This document shows, one piece after another, positions 19,530 through 30,278 of a stretch of 64,000 nt of DNA. Each line of letters begins with the position of its first letter. The stretch's first letter is position 1. The notes under the pieces are model-generated. The model saw only the letters and a program-made list of their open reading frames with translations, did no database searches and was not told where the DNA came from. Source of the stretch: Lacticaseibacillus casei DSM 20011 = JCM 1134 = ATCC 393 (GTDB lineage: Bacteria > Bacillota > Bacilli > Lactobacillales > Lactobacillaceae); the NCBI RefSeq assembly GCF_000829055.1, contig NZ_AP012544.1:2604001-2668000 (forward strand). The letters are read 5' to 3'. A program made the translations under genes and the position numbers.

Positions 19530-19822
19530 TATTCATCCTATTCATAGCAGATGCCGTGATCCTTCTTGGTGTTACCGTTGTCGGGGCCTTAATCCCCACT
19601 GTCGTCTCTGCCAACGTACCGTTTGTTTTCAAAACCGGCAAAGTCGTTTTGAAGGCGCAACCCGTTCTTAATCAAATCATGCCGTCGCTGGTTCCGGTGG
19701 CGTTGGTTGCGTTAAGTTACTGGCTGCTTGGCAAGAAAAAGATGAATTCAACACGCCTCATTGTTCTGGTGTTGATTCTCGGCATTGTTTTAGGTGCTTT
19801 TGGGATTATCGGTAAAGCTTAA
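19530..19822 (+). pseudogene. C-terminal remnant of a mannose-family PTS EIID
   Basis: The last about 90 codons read ILLGVTVVGALIPTVVSANV...QPVLNQIMPSLVPVALVALSYWLLGKKK and end in a glycine-rich hydrophobic segment. This is the typical end of an EIID-AGA (ManZ-type) subunit, normally about 270-300 residues. No EIID N-terminus, EIIC, EIIB or EIIA is present upstream; the sequence before it is the terminator of the surface gene. It is therefore a leftover of a PTS operon cut when the surface gene arrived or when DNA was deleted. No ribosome site or start is evident and expression is unlikely. Confidence 0.72.
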
Positions 19823-19857
19823 ATTCTCGAATATTAGCCGAAAATCATCAAATTTAT

Positions 19858-19911
19858 AAAAACGATTCTACGCATTTTGCACGATTAGCCAAAATTCGTA
19901 GAATCGTTTTT
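19858..19911 (+). terminator. Terminator after the EIID remnant
   Basis: AAAAACGATTCTACG (19858-19872) pairs perfectly with CGTAGAATCGTTTTT (19897-19911), loop 24 nt. It probably ended the lost PTS operon. The AT-rich stretch 19912-20109 up to the IS holds nothing recognised. Confidence 0.75.
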
Positions 19912-20113
19912 ATGTGTCAATGTCAAGCTTTCTAACAATGAACGCTCTTGTTTTTATAGTTAACTAATAATATGATGAGTTTTTGAAATAATTAGGCTGC
20001 TGTATTATTAACAATTGTACCTTTGATTAACCGAAGATACCAATTCGTTTCTGTATAGTACTATTTTAGATCGTTTATGATGCAAATTACTTTACCCAAA
20101 AGAACTAAACATG

Positions 20114-21164
20114 CCTAGATTGCAATAATAAAGTTACCACCTAGAAAGAGGCTTGCTCACTGCTTGAACTGGGGTTTGCCAACGGAGACATTTTCTAGGT
20201 TTGTTATTGATAAGCGCTGTGGCTTGTTGAATATCGGTCTCTGAAACCTGATCAAAGTGTGTTCCCTTCGGGAAATAGTAGCGAAGTTCTCGATTGAACC
20301 GTTCATTTGTGCCCCGTTCATTCGGGTGATAGGCGTGGCAAAAGTAAACCGGTATCCGATAGCGCTTTGTAAGCGCCTGATCGCAGGAAAACTCTTTACC
20401 GTGATCAACCGTCACTGATCGAACCGGACCCGGAAAGTCCACCATCAGTCTTGCAAATCCCTTGAGAACAGCATTTTGTGATAAGTTTTCAAGCTTAGTT
20501 GTCGCCATTAAACGTGTCACCCGATCGACAATGGTCAAAACAGCAGCCTTTGACCCGCGACCACCGCGAACTGTATCCATCTCTAAATGTCCTTTTTCGG
20601 TTCGCCGATTAGCTGACTCACTGCGAATCTCAATTGAGGTGCCTACTGCTTGGTTATAGCGCGACCGAAGGTCTTGTCTTCTTTTATGACGTTTACCGTG
20701 ATCAAAGAGTTGGCTTGGCTGAAAATCGACTTGTCTTTGATAAATCCAGTGGTAAATCGTGTGTGGCGCACAGTGAACGGCATAACCGACCATTTCAGGG
20801 GACCAACCCAGGTTTAGCTTCTCAGTTACCATCCGCTTCAACTTAGGCGTTAAAATCGAGTGCCGACCACAACGATGCCGACAAGTATCGGCATGATCCT
20901 GAGCTATAATGGCGCAGTAATCACCTTCAGGGCAACGGTGAAGCTCATGCCTAATAGAAATACGAGAGCGGCCTAAGGTCGCGGCGATGTATTGAATCGT
21001 GTGGTGTTGCATCAGTTCTATCTGAGATCGTTCAATTAAGGTTATAATGGCCATGGGACCTGTCCTTCTCTCTAGATGGTATGTTATGCAAACACCATTT
21101 TAGCAAGAACGGACAGGTCTTTTTTCACATTTTCTGGGTGGTAACTTTAATTATGCAATCTAGG
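20114..21164. mobile_element. IS30-family insertion sequence, copy 1 (complete)
   Basis: 1,051 bp with imperfect inverted ends that share the outer CCTAGATTGCA and the inner AAAGTTACCACC. It is flanked by a 4-bp target duplication CATG (20110-20113 and 21165-21168). Size and ends are identical in copy 2 at 43912-44962, which lies in the opposite orientation. The single transposase gene is on the minus strand. The element sits about 66 bp before the start codon of giant surface gene 2. Confidence 0.93.
20134..21054 (-). CDS. IS30-family transposase (copy 1)
   Basis: 306 residues. An N-terminal helix-turn-helix (HTIQYIAATLGRSRISIRHEL) is followed by the DDE integrase core, with aspartates in LEMDTVRGGRG and VTVDHGKEFS and the glutamate in NERFNRELRYYFPKGT, all present. 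It catalyses cut/copy-type transposition of its own element. It differs from copy 2 by one residue near the C-terminus (THFDQ here, TQFDQ there), so the copies are recent. The frame is intact and probably active. Confidence 0.95.
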   Translation of the reverse strand: MAIITLIERSQIELMQHHTIQYIAATLGRSRISIRHELHRCPEGDYCAIIAQDHADTCRHRCGRHSILTPKLKRMVTEKLNLGWSPEMVGYAVHCAPHTIYHWIYQRQVDFQPSQLFDHGKRHKRRQDLRSRYNQAVGTSIEIRSESANRRTEKGHLEMDTVRGGRGSKAAVLTIVDRVTRLMATTKLENLSQNAVLKGFARLMVDFPGPVRSVTVDHGKEFSCDQALTKRYRIPVYFCHAYHPNERGTNERFNRELRYYFPKGTHFDQVSETDIQQATALINNKPRKCLRWQTPVQAVSKPLSRW

Positions 21165-21233
21165 CATGATACTCTTCTTGTTAGAAAGTGAATAGATGAA
21201 CATTGTCCCTCGCTTTAAACAAGGAGAAGAAAA

Positions 21234-24200
21234 ATGGAAAGAAAAGTACACTATAAAAGCTACAAGAGCGGCAAGTTTTGGGTTGCCGCCCTCATTTCAG
21301 TGTCGCTCGGAACGGTTGGGGTTATCACCATTCCACAGATTTTTGAGGCCGTACCGGTCTATGCGGATGCCAGCCTGACTGACGTCACTGCCACGGTTGA
21401 CCATAATGACTTCTTAAATTATTTCAAATTGGGCGGACCTACAACACCGGGCAAACAGCCAGCAATTCCCTATCCAGCCGGGCAACAAGGTTATCAGGTT
21501 CAGCTTACCGCTGATGCCCAAGGACAAGCGGGAAACGTTGCCTTAAAAACAAAAATCGATATGACGCAAAGTTTCACGCTTACGGGTCGGCTTTATCTTG
21601 GCAAAAACGCTAGCGGTGGCGATGGCGTTGCTTTTGGCTTTGCCGATGCCAATCCTGGTGATATCGGTCAACCAGGTAATGCGTTCGGTATTGGCGGATT
21701 GCCGAGAGCGTTTGGGGTTAAATTCGACGAATATTACAACGGCGGTGGCGACGAATATGCTGCAGCAGATTTGGACCCAGGTGACTACCCTCAAATGCGA
21801 GTGGTTCATACGGGTCCAGGTGACAATCCAACACAGGTCGTGGGAGTCAAAGGTGCAAAAGGAGTGTTCTACAACAACATCCCCGCGCCAAATGGACAAC
21901 ATGTAGACCTGGTGATCACCTATGATGGCCAAACTAAACAGATGACCGTGAAGTATGGCACCGTGGGAATTACTTTCGATGCAGGCCCGTATATTAAAAA
22001 CGAACAATTAGCCATGTTTCTCACTGGCTCAACTGGTGGCGTCACTAACCAGCATTTGTTCGATTTTCTAAAGTTCACATACACCCCAGGACTAAAAGCA
22101 GTTCAAGCCGATCTTAAAAATAGATTGCTCACTGAAGCAAACACTCAAAAAGCAGCAGTTAACGCTGATCCAACGTTAACAACTGGCGATCGTAAGATTC
22201 AAACAGACAAAATTGATGTTGCTCTCAAAACAGGACAAGATGCGATCGACACCGCGGCCACAACACCTGATGCGATTACGGCATTCGATAACAATAAGCC
22301 CGAAATTATCAAGGTACACACGCCGGGTCAACCGCTAGCAGATCGAAAAGCGGACAGAAAGACAAAATTGCAGGCTGAGCACGACAAAATCGTAGCTGAC
22401 ATCAACAAAGATCCAACTTTGACCTCCGCGGAAAAGACTCAGCAAATCACTAATGCTGATACAGCACTAACTAAAGCTAATTTAGCAGTCGATGCTGCGA
22501 CCGATGCAGATCATGTAGACTCAGCATTTTCGAATGGAAAAACTTCGATTGATGCCGCCCATCAGCCCGGTGCCACGCTTGATGCCCAACGAGCTGCTAA
22601 AAAGGCAGCATTAGATACCGAGGCAGCGACAGTAAAAAAAGCCATTCAAGACGACGCCACCCTAACCTCAGCCGAAAAGAAAACACAGTCAGACGCCGTT
22701 GATAAAGCCTTAACCGATGCCAAATCCGCCATCGACAATGCCACAACAGCTGACACGATCAACGCCGCTGCGGATACTGGTTTAGCCAATATTAGAAATG
22801 CCCACCAATCGGGTCCGTCCTTGGCTGACCAACGCGCCACCCAAAAGCAGGCGTTAAAAGATAAGCACGATCAGGTTGTCAATGATATTAATCTGGATCC
22901 AACATTGACGGCCGTCGAGAAGAAAACGCAAATCACTAATGCGGATCAGGCACTCACCGATGGCAATGCTGCCATTGACACTGCCGCCACAGCTGATGCG
23001 ATCAACCAGGCAGCGACCGTTAGCCAAGCAAACATCGACAATGCGCATAAAGTCGGAAAACCGCTCGAGGATCAGAAAAACGCGCAGAGGCAACGGCTGA
23101 CCAATGAAGCCACTGCGGTTAAGAAAAAGATTCAGGATGATGTCACGTTGACAACAGCGGAAAAGACCCAACAAACCGCTAACGTTGATAAAGCACTGAC
23201 AGACGGTTTAGACGCCGTCAACGCCGCAACCACCGCTGACGGCATCATTGCAGCCGGAGATGACGGCATTACTGCCATTGATAAGGTCTATCAAACCGGC
23301 ACACCCCTTGATGACCAAAAAACCGCCAAGAAAACGGCGATTGATAACGCGGCCGCCATTGCCAAGAAAGCCATTCAAGACGACCCAACTTTAACAACGG
23401 CTGAAAAGCAACAACAACTGGCCGTGGTAGATAAGGCGGTCACAGACGGCAAAAAGGCTATCGACGCCGCTACCAATGCGGATGACGTCAACAAAGCTGC
23501 CGATACGGCGATCACCACGATCAATCAGGCCCATCAACCAGGAAAATCAATCGCCGACCAAAAAGAAGCCCAAAAACCGCCATCGACAATGCCGCAACTG
23601 CTGCCAAAAAAAGCCATTCAAGACGACCCAACCCTAACGAAGGCTGAAAAGAAGCAGCAAACTGACGCCGTTGATAACGCTGCCGACGCCGGCAAGAAGG
23701 CTGTCGATGCCGCTACCAACGCGGATGATATCAACAATGCAGCTAACACCGCCATCACCGCCATCAGTAAAATCCATCAGCCGGGAAAGCCCCTTGCTGA
23801 CCAAAAGGACGCCAAGAAAACAGAACTTGACAATGAAGCTGCCAAAATCAAAACCGCGATTCAAGGTGACCCGACTTTGACCACCGATGAAAAGAACAAG
23901 CAACTAGATGCAGTTGACAAGGCCCTTGACGCCGGTAAGAAAGCCATTGACGCCGCAGCTAACGCCGATGACATCAACACGGCTACTGATGCTGCTAAAA
24001 CCAACATTGACAATGCCCATCAACCTGGCACTTCGATTGACGACCAGAAAAAGGCACAGAAAGAAGCACTCGAAAAGGAAGCCCAGACCGTCAAAGGGGC
24101 CATTCAAAATGACCCGACTTTGACGACGGCCGAAAAGCAACAGCAGACCGATAACGTCGATAAAGCGCTAAAAGACGCCGAAGCTGCCATTGATAAAGCC

Positions 24201-26671
24201 ACGACCGCTGACGAAATCAACACCGCCACGGCCACTGGCAAAACCAACATCGACAACGCCCACAAGCCTGGCACCTCGCTTGACGACCAAAAGGCTGATC
24301 AAAAGAAGAAACTCGAGGACGAAGCTGCTGCAGTCAAAAAAGCGATTCAGGATGACCCAACGCTAACGACTGCCGAAAAACAACAGCAGACAGCGAACGT
24401 TGACAAGGCGTTAAAGGATGCCGAAGATGCGATTGACGCCGCAACAAACGCGGATGGCGTCAATCAGGCATTTTCTGATGGTAAGCCAAGATTGACGCGG
24501 CACACCAACCTGGCAAAACGCTCGACGATCAAAAAGCGACCCAAAAGAAGGCTCTCGAAGACGAAGCCGCCACAGTCAAAAAAGCCATTCAAGATGACCC
24601 AACACTGACAACGGTAGAGAAACAACAGCAAACAGCCAATGTTGACAAAGCGTTACAAGATGCTAAAAACGCGATTGACGCCGCAACAAATGCTGATGGC
24701 GTCAACCAGGCATTTTCTGATGGTAAAGCCAAGATCGACGCGGCGCACCAACCCGGCAAAACGCTCGATGATCAAAAAGCTGCCCAAAAGAAGGCTCTCG
24801 AAGACGAAGCTGCCGCCGTTAAAAAGGCCATTCAAGACGACCCAACGCTGACAACCACCGAGAAGCAGCAACAAACTGCCGATGTCGATAAAGCGTTGAA
24901 AGATGGAACAGCGGCCATTACCAATGCCACGAATGCTGACGAAATCAATCAAGCCTTCGACACCGGCAAAACCAACATCGACAACGCCCACCAGCCGGGC
25001 ACCGCAGTCGATGATCAAAAAGCTAATCAAAAGAAGGCACTGGATGATATTGCTGCCAACGTCAAAAAAGCCATTCAAGACGACCCAACTTTGACGACGG
25101 CTGAGAAGCAGCAACAAACCGCCAACGTTGACAAAGCACTCAAAGATGCTAAAGACGCGATTGATGCGGCCAAAGATGCCGACAGCATCAACCAGGCATT
25201 TTCTGACGGCAAGACAAACATCGAAAAAGCCCATCAGCCTGGGCAAACACTTGATGACCAAAAAAATAATCAAAAGAAAGCCCTTGATGACAAAGCTATC
25301 AAGATTAAGCAAGCCATTCAAGGCGACCCAACCCTGACGACTGCTGAGAAAAACCAGCAAATTGCCGAGGTCGATAAAGCGGTCAAGGATGGCAAAGACG
25401 CGATTGACGCCGGGACCAACGCTGACGAGATCAACAAGGCATTCACGGATGCCAAGAATAACGTTGACCAAGCCCACAAACCTGGCACGGCTGTCGATGA
25501 TCAAAAGGATGCCCAGAAGAAGTTACTCGATGAAGAAGCGGCCAAAGTTAAACAAGACATCAAGGACGATCCAACCTTAACCACTGCCGAAAAGCAGCAG
25601 CAAAGTGAAAACGTTGACAAGGTGCGCAAAGATGGCCAAGCTGCCATTGATGCCGCGACCAATGCCGACGACATCAACAAAGCGTTTGAAACCGGCAAAG
25701 TGAACATCGATAACGCCCATCAACCGGGTAAAACGCTCGATGAGCAAAAAGCCGCTCAGAAAAAGTCACTTGATGAAGAAGCGGCCAAAGTTAAGCAGGA
25801 CATCCAAAATGACCCAACCCTGACGACAACCGAAAAGCAACAACAAGCCGAAAACGTTGACAAGGCGCGCAAAGACGGCCAGGCCGCGATTGACGCTGCC
25901 ACGACCCCGGATGAAGTCAATCAGGCTTTTGAAACTGGCAAAGTGAACATTGACAACGCTCACCAGCCGGGCACGTCCCTTGACGATCAAAAGGCTGCAC
26001 AGAAGAAGTCACTGGCCGATGAAGCCACGAAGGTTAAGCAAGCGATCCAAGACGACCCGACGCTGACAACTGCCGAAAAGCAGCAGCAGAGCGAAAACGT
26101 TGACAAAGCCTTCCTGGACGGCCAAAAAGCAATCGATCAAGCGCAAGATGCCGACAGCGTCAACACGGCATTTGCAACCGGCAAAGCTAACATTGACGCC
26201 CAGCACCAACCTGGTAAATCTCTAGCCGATCAACGCTTGACTGCCACTACCGAAATTGACAAAGAAACGGCTAAAGTCAAGCAGCAGATCGACAACGACC
26301 CTCTGCTGACTGATGCTGAAAAAGCCGATCAAAAGGCTAAGGTGGATCACGAAGCAGCTCTGGCTAAGGAAGCCCTAGCAAAAGCTATGGATGCTGACGC
26401 CTTAAATGCCGCGCTTGCTGACGGCATCAAGAAAATTGACGCCCAGTACGTGCCGGGCACAGCCAAAACGCCAACTCCTGATCAAGGACCAAAACCGCTG
26501 ACCGTCGATCCGCAACCGACGACAACGCGGCCACTATCAACCACGCAAACGCCAACCTCCCCATTGCCGCGAACCGGTGACAAACCAGCAACCGGCTTAG
26601 CTGCCCTGGGTGCCTTCATCCTAAGCATGTTCGGCTTCGCGCTGACCGGTAAAAAACGCAAACGTTCTTAA
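21234..26671 (+). pseudogene. Giant lectin-headed, repeat-built LPXTG surface protein 2, interrupted by a -1 frameshift
   Basis: ATG 21234 follows AAGGAG. It has the same architecture as surface protein 1: YKSYKSGKFW signal peptide, L-type lectin-like domain (about 45-290; GGDGVAFGFAD, FGVKFDEYYNG), about 16 repeats of near 81 residues (DPTLTTAEKQQQ...NVDKAL..AIDAATNAD) and sorting signal LPRTGDKPATG with KKRKRS tail. At about 24481-24485 GGTAAGCC replaces the GGTAAAGCC of the neighbouring repeat. The frame is lost there and continues, fully open, one base over to 26671. Corrected length is about 1,812 residues. As written the product ends at 24608 without anchor. A short compensated double frameshift is also present at 23566-23601. 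Confidence 0.9.
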
Positions 26672-26737
26672 AGTAAAAATCAATCTGGATGATGTAATTA
26701 GAAAGTAGCGCCCGCAATTCCTCCATGAGTAAAACAT

Positions 26738-26790
26738 CAAGTCCCGCGATCGAGAAGTCCGAAAAGACACTCGCTCGCGGGGCTTGTTTT
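26738..26790 (+). terminator. Terminator of giant surface gene 2
   Basis: CAAGTCCCGCGATCGAG (26738-26754) pairs with CTCGCTCGCGGGGCTTG (26770-26786) with two mismatches, followed by TTTTATT. Confidence 0.8.
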
Positions 26791-26827
26791 ATTGATTATA
26801 AAGAAGTTACCTAAGACATGTTGTTTG

Positions 26828-27145
26828 TTATTCGAGAAAGGGAGGCTTTGAGACATATGAGATACGCTTAACATATTGGCCTTTGTGCTGGATGGATGCA
26901 AATTTCCGCGTTGTATCATAACCTTGAACAAACTTTAAAGTGTATGAAAGTTTTTGCCCATTTTTCGAGTAAATTTCAATGTTCCGATAAGTTCGTGTCC
27001 TCAAGGGAACTTTGGCATAGCTTGTTTCTTCGCTGATAAAAGGATTGACGCGGTCAGTCAATTCGTTGTGGATTGAGAGCAACGCTACCACACTTACAAT
27101 GACAAGTACACTAACGCCTACTAATATCTTTTTTCCTCGAGTCAT
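26828..27145 (-). CDS. YxeA-family (DUF1093) exported protein
   Basis: 105 residues. An N-terminal membrane/signal segment (ILVGVSVLVIVSVVALLSI) is followed by a small YxeA-like beta domain (YRNIEIYSKNGQKLSYTLKFV...GQYVKRISYV). The ATG overlaps the stop of the ABC ATPase by 4 nt, so the two are translationally coupled. YxeA proteins often close lactococcin 972-type bacteriocin operons; a role in immunity or export is presumed, not proved. It is the last gene of the operon. Confidence 0.75.
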   Translation of the reverse strand: MTRGKKILVGVSVLVIVSVVALLSIHNELTDRVNPFISEETSYAKVPLRTRTYRNIEIYSKNGQKLSYTLKFVQGYDTTRKFASIQHKGQYVKRISYVSKPPFLE

Positions 27146-27804
27146 TGCTTGTTTACCTCCTTGTTCTGTAAATCTCCATCAAGAATTTGAATGACGTAAT
27201 CACACTTTTGCCAAACTTCCTGCGAATGAGTCGCGATTATGATAGTAGCTTCTGGCCCAAAGCTATTGAATAAGACACGAAGTACAATATCGGTGTTTTC
27301 TGGGTCAAGAGAGCCGGTCGGTTCATCAGCTAAAATTACATCTGGCTTTTTAAGAAGTGCCCGAGCAAGCGCAATCCGTTGCTGTTCGCCGCCGCTCAGC
27401 GTAAACACTCTTTGATTAAGAGGTAGATTTTCCAATTCTACTTGAGCCAAAGCTTGTTTCATAGCTGACCTAGAGCCACTTTTGTTTAATCTTCGATTTG
27501 CAAAACCAATTTTCAAATTGGCCTCAACCGTGCCATTCTCTATTAAGCCGAAGTTCTGAAAGATAAAGCCTAAGTGATCACGCCACATCTTTTGCACATT
27601 TGCTTTCGAAACTGCGAGTCCATTCAACTCCACCAATCCTGAAGAAGGTTCCTCAAGGCCACCCAGTATATTTAACAAGGTCGTCTTGCCCGAACCACTT
27701 TTTCCAATAATCGCATAGCTTTTCCCGTTTTCAAACTGATAACTAACTTTATTTAGAATCATTTTTTCCCCAAAACTTTTGGATATTTTCCTAGCGTTAA
27801 TCAT
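27142..27804 (-). CDS. ABC transporter ATPase, bacteriocin export/immunity type
   Basis: 220 residues. Walker A GKSGSGKTT near 36-44, signature LSGGEQQR, Walker B VILADEPTGSLD and H-loop ATHS are complete. The closest group by motif is the MacB/LolD-like ATPases paired with DUF1430 permeases in lactococcin 972-type loci. It powers the adjacent permease, whose stop codon lies 11 nt upstream. The start has AGGTGG 7-8 nt upstream. Confidence 0.88.
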   Translation of the reverse strand: MINARKISKSFGEKMILNKVSYQFENGKSYAIIGKSGSGKTTLLNILGGLEEPSSGLVELNGLAVSKANVQKMWRDHLGFIFQNFGLIENGTVEANLKIGFANRRLNKSGSRSAMKQALAQVELENLPLNQRVFTLSGGEQQRIALARALLKKPDVILADEPTGSLDPENTDIVLRVLFNSFGPEATIIIATHSQEVWQKCDYVIQILDGDLQNKEVNKQ

Positions 27805-27815
27805 ATCAAAGCCAC

Positions 27816-29801
27816 CTAATTTCCATGATTAAGAGTATCCACCAAGCCTGATTCAGCTCGAGATGCCGTGAATAGAATAATCAAAATTTCAAACATGAGG
27901 TAGAAGAATCCATAAGGCAAGATATTAATCGCACTCTTAACTGTTAGCACTCCAACTATAAGCAGGGCATCAAGCAAACCGTTTAATACCATAAATCGCA
28001 TTAAAATTGATTGATTAGATAATCCAAACACCTTTCGGATTGCCATTCTTTGGCGTTGATCTTTTAAGAAAGTAACGCTCATAAAAGATACAGCGAATAA
28101 AAGCTGAAGTAAAGAAAGTGATGTGATTGCAACCAAAATGAATATCTGACGAACCATAAATGTGTTGAAATCAGATAGGCGAGTCTTGGCATTGGTAATG
28201 CCCGTAATATTGCTTTCCAGACCGAGTTTTTTAATGTCACTCTTTAATGGTTTTAGTTCGGAGAATTGAACCATCCCCTGTGTCATCGTTGCCCAATAAA
28301 AATTGTCGGAGAATACTTTTTTGTCTATAATCACAACAATAGCATTTCTCGAAACTGAATCTTCAATCGCCTTGCCAACAGTGTAATTAAATAAGCTTTG
28401 ATTATTCTTAGTCTTGACCACCGTAAATTCGGTAACTCTAGGAACATCAAAAGAATTTGGCAGTCTCCGCTGAAACACAATTAGCTTATTCAACTTTTTT
28501 AAAAAGTTATTTGTTTGATCTACGCGGTTACTCGGAATTAAAACCATTAGTCTCCCTTGTTGAGGCGCAGAGTATGAAATTTGCGTACCATCATAAGCAA
28601 GAATAGGGTTATATTTCAAGTAAGTTCCATTTACAAACATAACATTTCCGCTCATTGGTTCATCATCTCTAACATTTGGATGAAATTCCTGGAAATTCCT
28701 AGATATGATCACATTTGAATCATCATCAATCATCTGGTGAGATTTCCTGCTTATAAAATTCATTTGATTGTCATTTGTTTCATTGATTTGACCAAACTGG
28801 ACTGTATAACCGCTGTGTCTAGTAATCCAATGATTCATTGTCTTGCTATCTTGCGAGTACCTCAAAAAATTGTTGTATAAGGATACCCCGTTAATGGATA
28901 CAAGTATTACTAGCGAGATTTTAATCATGTATCCAAAAATCATGAAAGAGCGCGACTGTCTAGATCCTTTGATGGAGGTATATATATCTATTAACCAAAG
29001 AGTTGCATAAGACAGAACATCCAGTACGAAAAAGCCAGAAACCAAAATCAACAGCAAAATTAAAATATATAATGCGAACAATTTTAAACCAAGAAACGTT
29101 AGCGATGAAGCTCCTACGGCAAAGATAATAATCACAGCCGCAGCCTCTGAACTAACAAATACAGGTAATCCAGCCCACCAATCATGTTTAATGATTCTAC
29201 TCTTAGTCATGCCATTAACTTCCATTATGGCATAGGATTTAAAACGGTATATTTTTTCCAATAACATGATAATGAACATCATACTAATGATTCCAATGGC
29301 AACTAACAAAAAATTGGCCGAAACCATATCCGCTACCGAAGCATTAATCAACGATGGGCTATAGATATGAGCTGGTAAACCGGCATCAGAAAATGCAGTT
29401 GCAAGGGTCTTTAGCTGTTTCCCCTTCGCATCGGTGTAATACATGCCATTAACATCTTCAAGCTGAAGTGATCGTTGATTTAAAAGTCCAACATTCATAC
29501 CCTTTTTAATTGAATATTGCCTTTTGTTCTTAGGGTTAAAGTCATACACAATTTTGTTTTGATGTTCATTGATGGTATTCAGCCGTGCCTTAATCAAAAC
29601 AAGATCTTTTTCTGTTGCTTTTTTCTTCAGCAATTCAAAAACAGAATTCTTGCTCCGTTTACCATCCCAACTCTCTACAGATATTGCGCTTGTTGTGTTT
29701 GGAATTGTGTTATTGTCGTATGCCTTGATTGTTTCCAAGAACAAAAGTGCCACCACCACTGTCGTCATTGCAAATAATAAACTCTTGATAACTCGTAACA
29801 T
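27816..29801 (-). CDS. Bacteriocin-associated integral membrane protein (DUF1430/FtsX-like permease)
   Basis: 661 residues. One N-terminal membrane segment is followed by an extracytoplasmic domain, a group of membrane segments at about 170-290, a second large soluble domain (about 300-540) and a final group of membrane segments with QRMAIRKVFGLSNQSILMRF, an FtsX-like cytoplasmic loop. This is the bact_immun_7tm layout found next to lactococcin 972 homologues. With the ATPase it would export the bacteriocin or protect the producer. The start at 29801 is chosen because GGTGG precedes it and a longer frame would begin inside the terminator. Confidence 0.83.
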   Translation of the reverse strand: MLRVIKSLLFAMTTVVVALLFLETIKAYDNNTIPNTTSAISVESWDGKRSKNSVFELLKKKATEKDLVLIKARLNTINEHQNKIVYDFNPKNKRQYSIKKGMNVGLLNQRSLQLEDVNGMYYTDAKGKQLKTLATAFSDAGLPAHIYSPSLINASVADMVSANFLLVAIGIISMMFIIMLLEKIYRFKSYAIMEVNGMTKSRIIKHDWWAGLPVFVSSEAAAVIIIFAVGASSLTFLGLKLFALYILILLLILVSGFFVLDVLSYATLWLIDIYTSIKGSRQSRSFMIFGYMIKISLVILVSINGVSLYNNFLRYSQDSKTMNHWITRHSGYTVQFGQINETNDNQMNFISRKSHQMIDDDSNVIISRNFQEFHPNVRDDEPMSGNVMFVNGTYLKYNPILAYDGTQISYSAPQQGRLMVLIPSNRVDQTNNFLKKLNKLIVFQRRLPNSFDVPRVTEFTVVKTKNNQSLFNYTVGKAIEDSVSRNAIVVIIDKKVFSDNFYWATMTQGMVQFSELKPLKSDIKKLGLESNITGITNAKTRLSDFNTFMVRQIFILVAITSLSLLQLLFAVSFMSVTFLKDQRQRMAIRKVFGLSNQSILMRFMVLNGLLDALLIVGVLTVKSAINILPYGFFYLMFEILIILFTASRAESGLVDTLNHGN

Positions 29802-29823
29802 ACAAGCCACCACCCTAACTATG

Positions 29824-29859
29824 AATAAAAACCCACAGCGCAAGATTGACGTTGTGGGT
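29824..29859 (-). terminator. Intercistronic terminator between bacteriocin and transporter genes
   Basis: On the minus strand ACCCACAACG pairs with CGCTGTGGGT (one mismatch), then TTTTATT. It lies between the bacteriocin stop and the permease start, so most transcripts would end after the bacteriocin and only read-through would express the transporter. Confidence 0.75.
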
Positions 29860-29922
29860 CATAGGTCTTTAATCATCCGGACAACCGATTTTTCCATGTG
29901 AAATATGCACCATTATCAGGAA

Positions 29923-30207
29923 CTATTTAACGTTATAGAAACTTTGGTTTCCGAAATATGACTTTTGAGCAGACGCGCGCGCCTCTGTACCCGGAGAAAT
30001 CCAACCACTTGATGCGCTGTATGCTCCCTTAACAGCTGCACTGTGTGTCCTGCTATTATGGGAATAATACGACCAAACGTAGGTCGAACCAACGCCGTAG
30101 TTCCAAGTCCCACCTTGCACATCAACTGTATAAGCAAGAACTGGAACTGCGGAAACTCCTATAGTCGCAGCAGCAAGGGCACTGACAATAACTGACTTTA
30201 TCCTCAT
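29923..30207 (-). CDS. Lactococcin 972-family bacteriocin precursor
   Basis: 94 residues. A Sec signal peptide (MRIKSVIVSALAAATIGVSAVPVLA) is followed by a mature part of about 69 residues with the family pattern GGTWNYGVGS...VWSYYSHNSRTHSAAVKG...ARASAQKSYFGNQSFYNV. Lactococcin 972 is secreted by Sec, and blocks septum formation through lipid II in lactococci; the same target is assumed here. The second ATG (30205-30207) is chosen because GAGGAGG lies 8 nt upstream, too close to the first ATG. It leads the operon of permease, ATPase and YxeA. Confidence 0.87.
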   Translation of the reverse strand: MRIKSVIVSALAAATIGVSAVPVLAYTVDVQGGTWNYGVGSTYVWSYYSHNSRTHSAAVKGAYSASSGWISPGTEARASAQKSYFGNQSFYNVK

Positions 30208-30278
30208 GACCATATCCTCCTCAAGATTTAAGTTGAGTGACAATAATTCAACAAATACTGGGTATCTTCAAATTAACA

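Noticed and set aside
19427..19550. N-terminal part of a 131-residue protein including the surface-gene terminator
   Set aside because: The sequence up to 19524 is a perfect terminator hairpin; only the later part is homologous to EIID, so the long frame is accidental.
12300..26400. CRISPR array or tandem noncoding repeats in the giant repeat region
   Set aside because: The units are about 243 bp, in frame and code for conserved DUF1542-like protein repeats, with no spacer structure.
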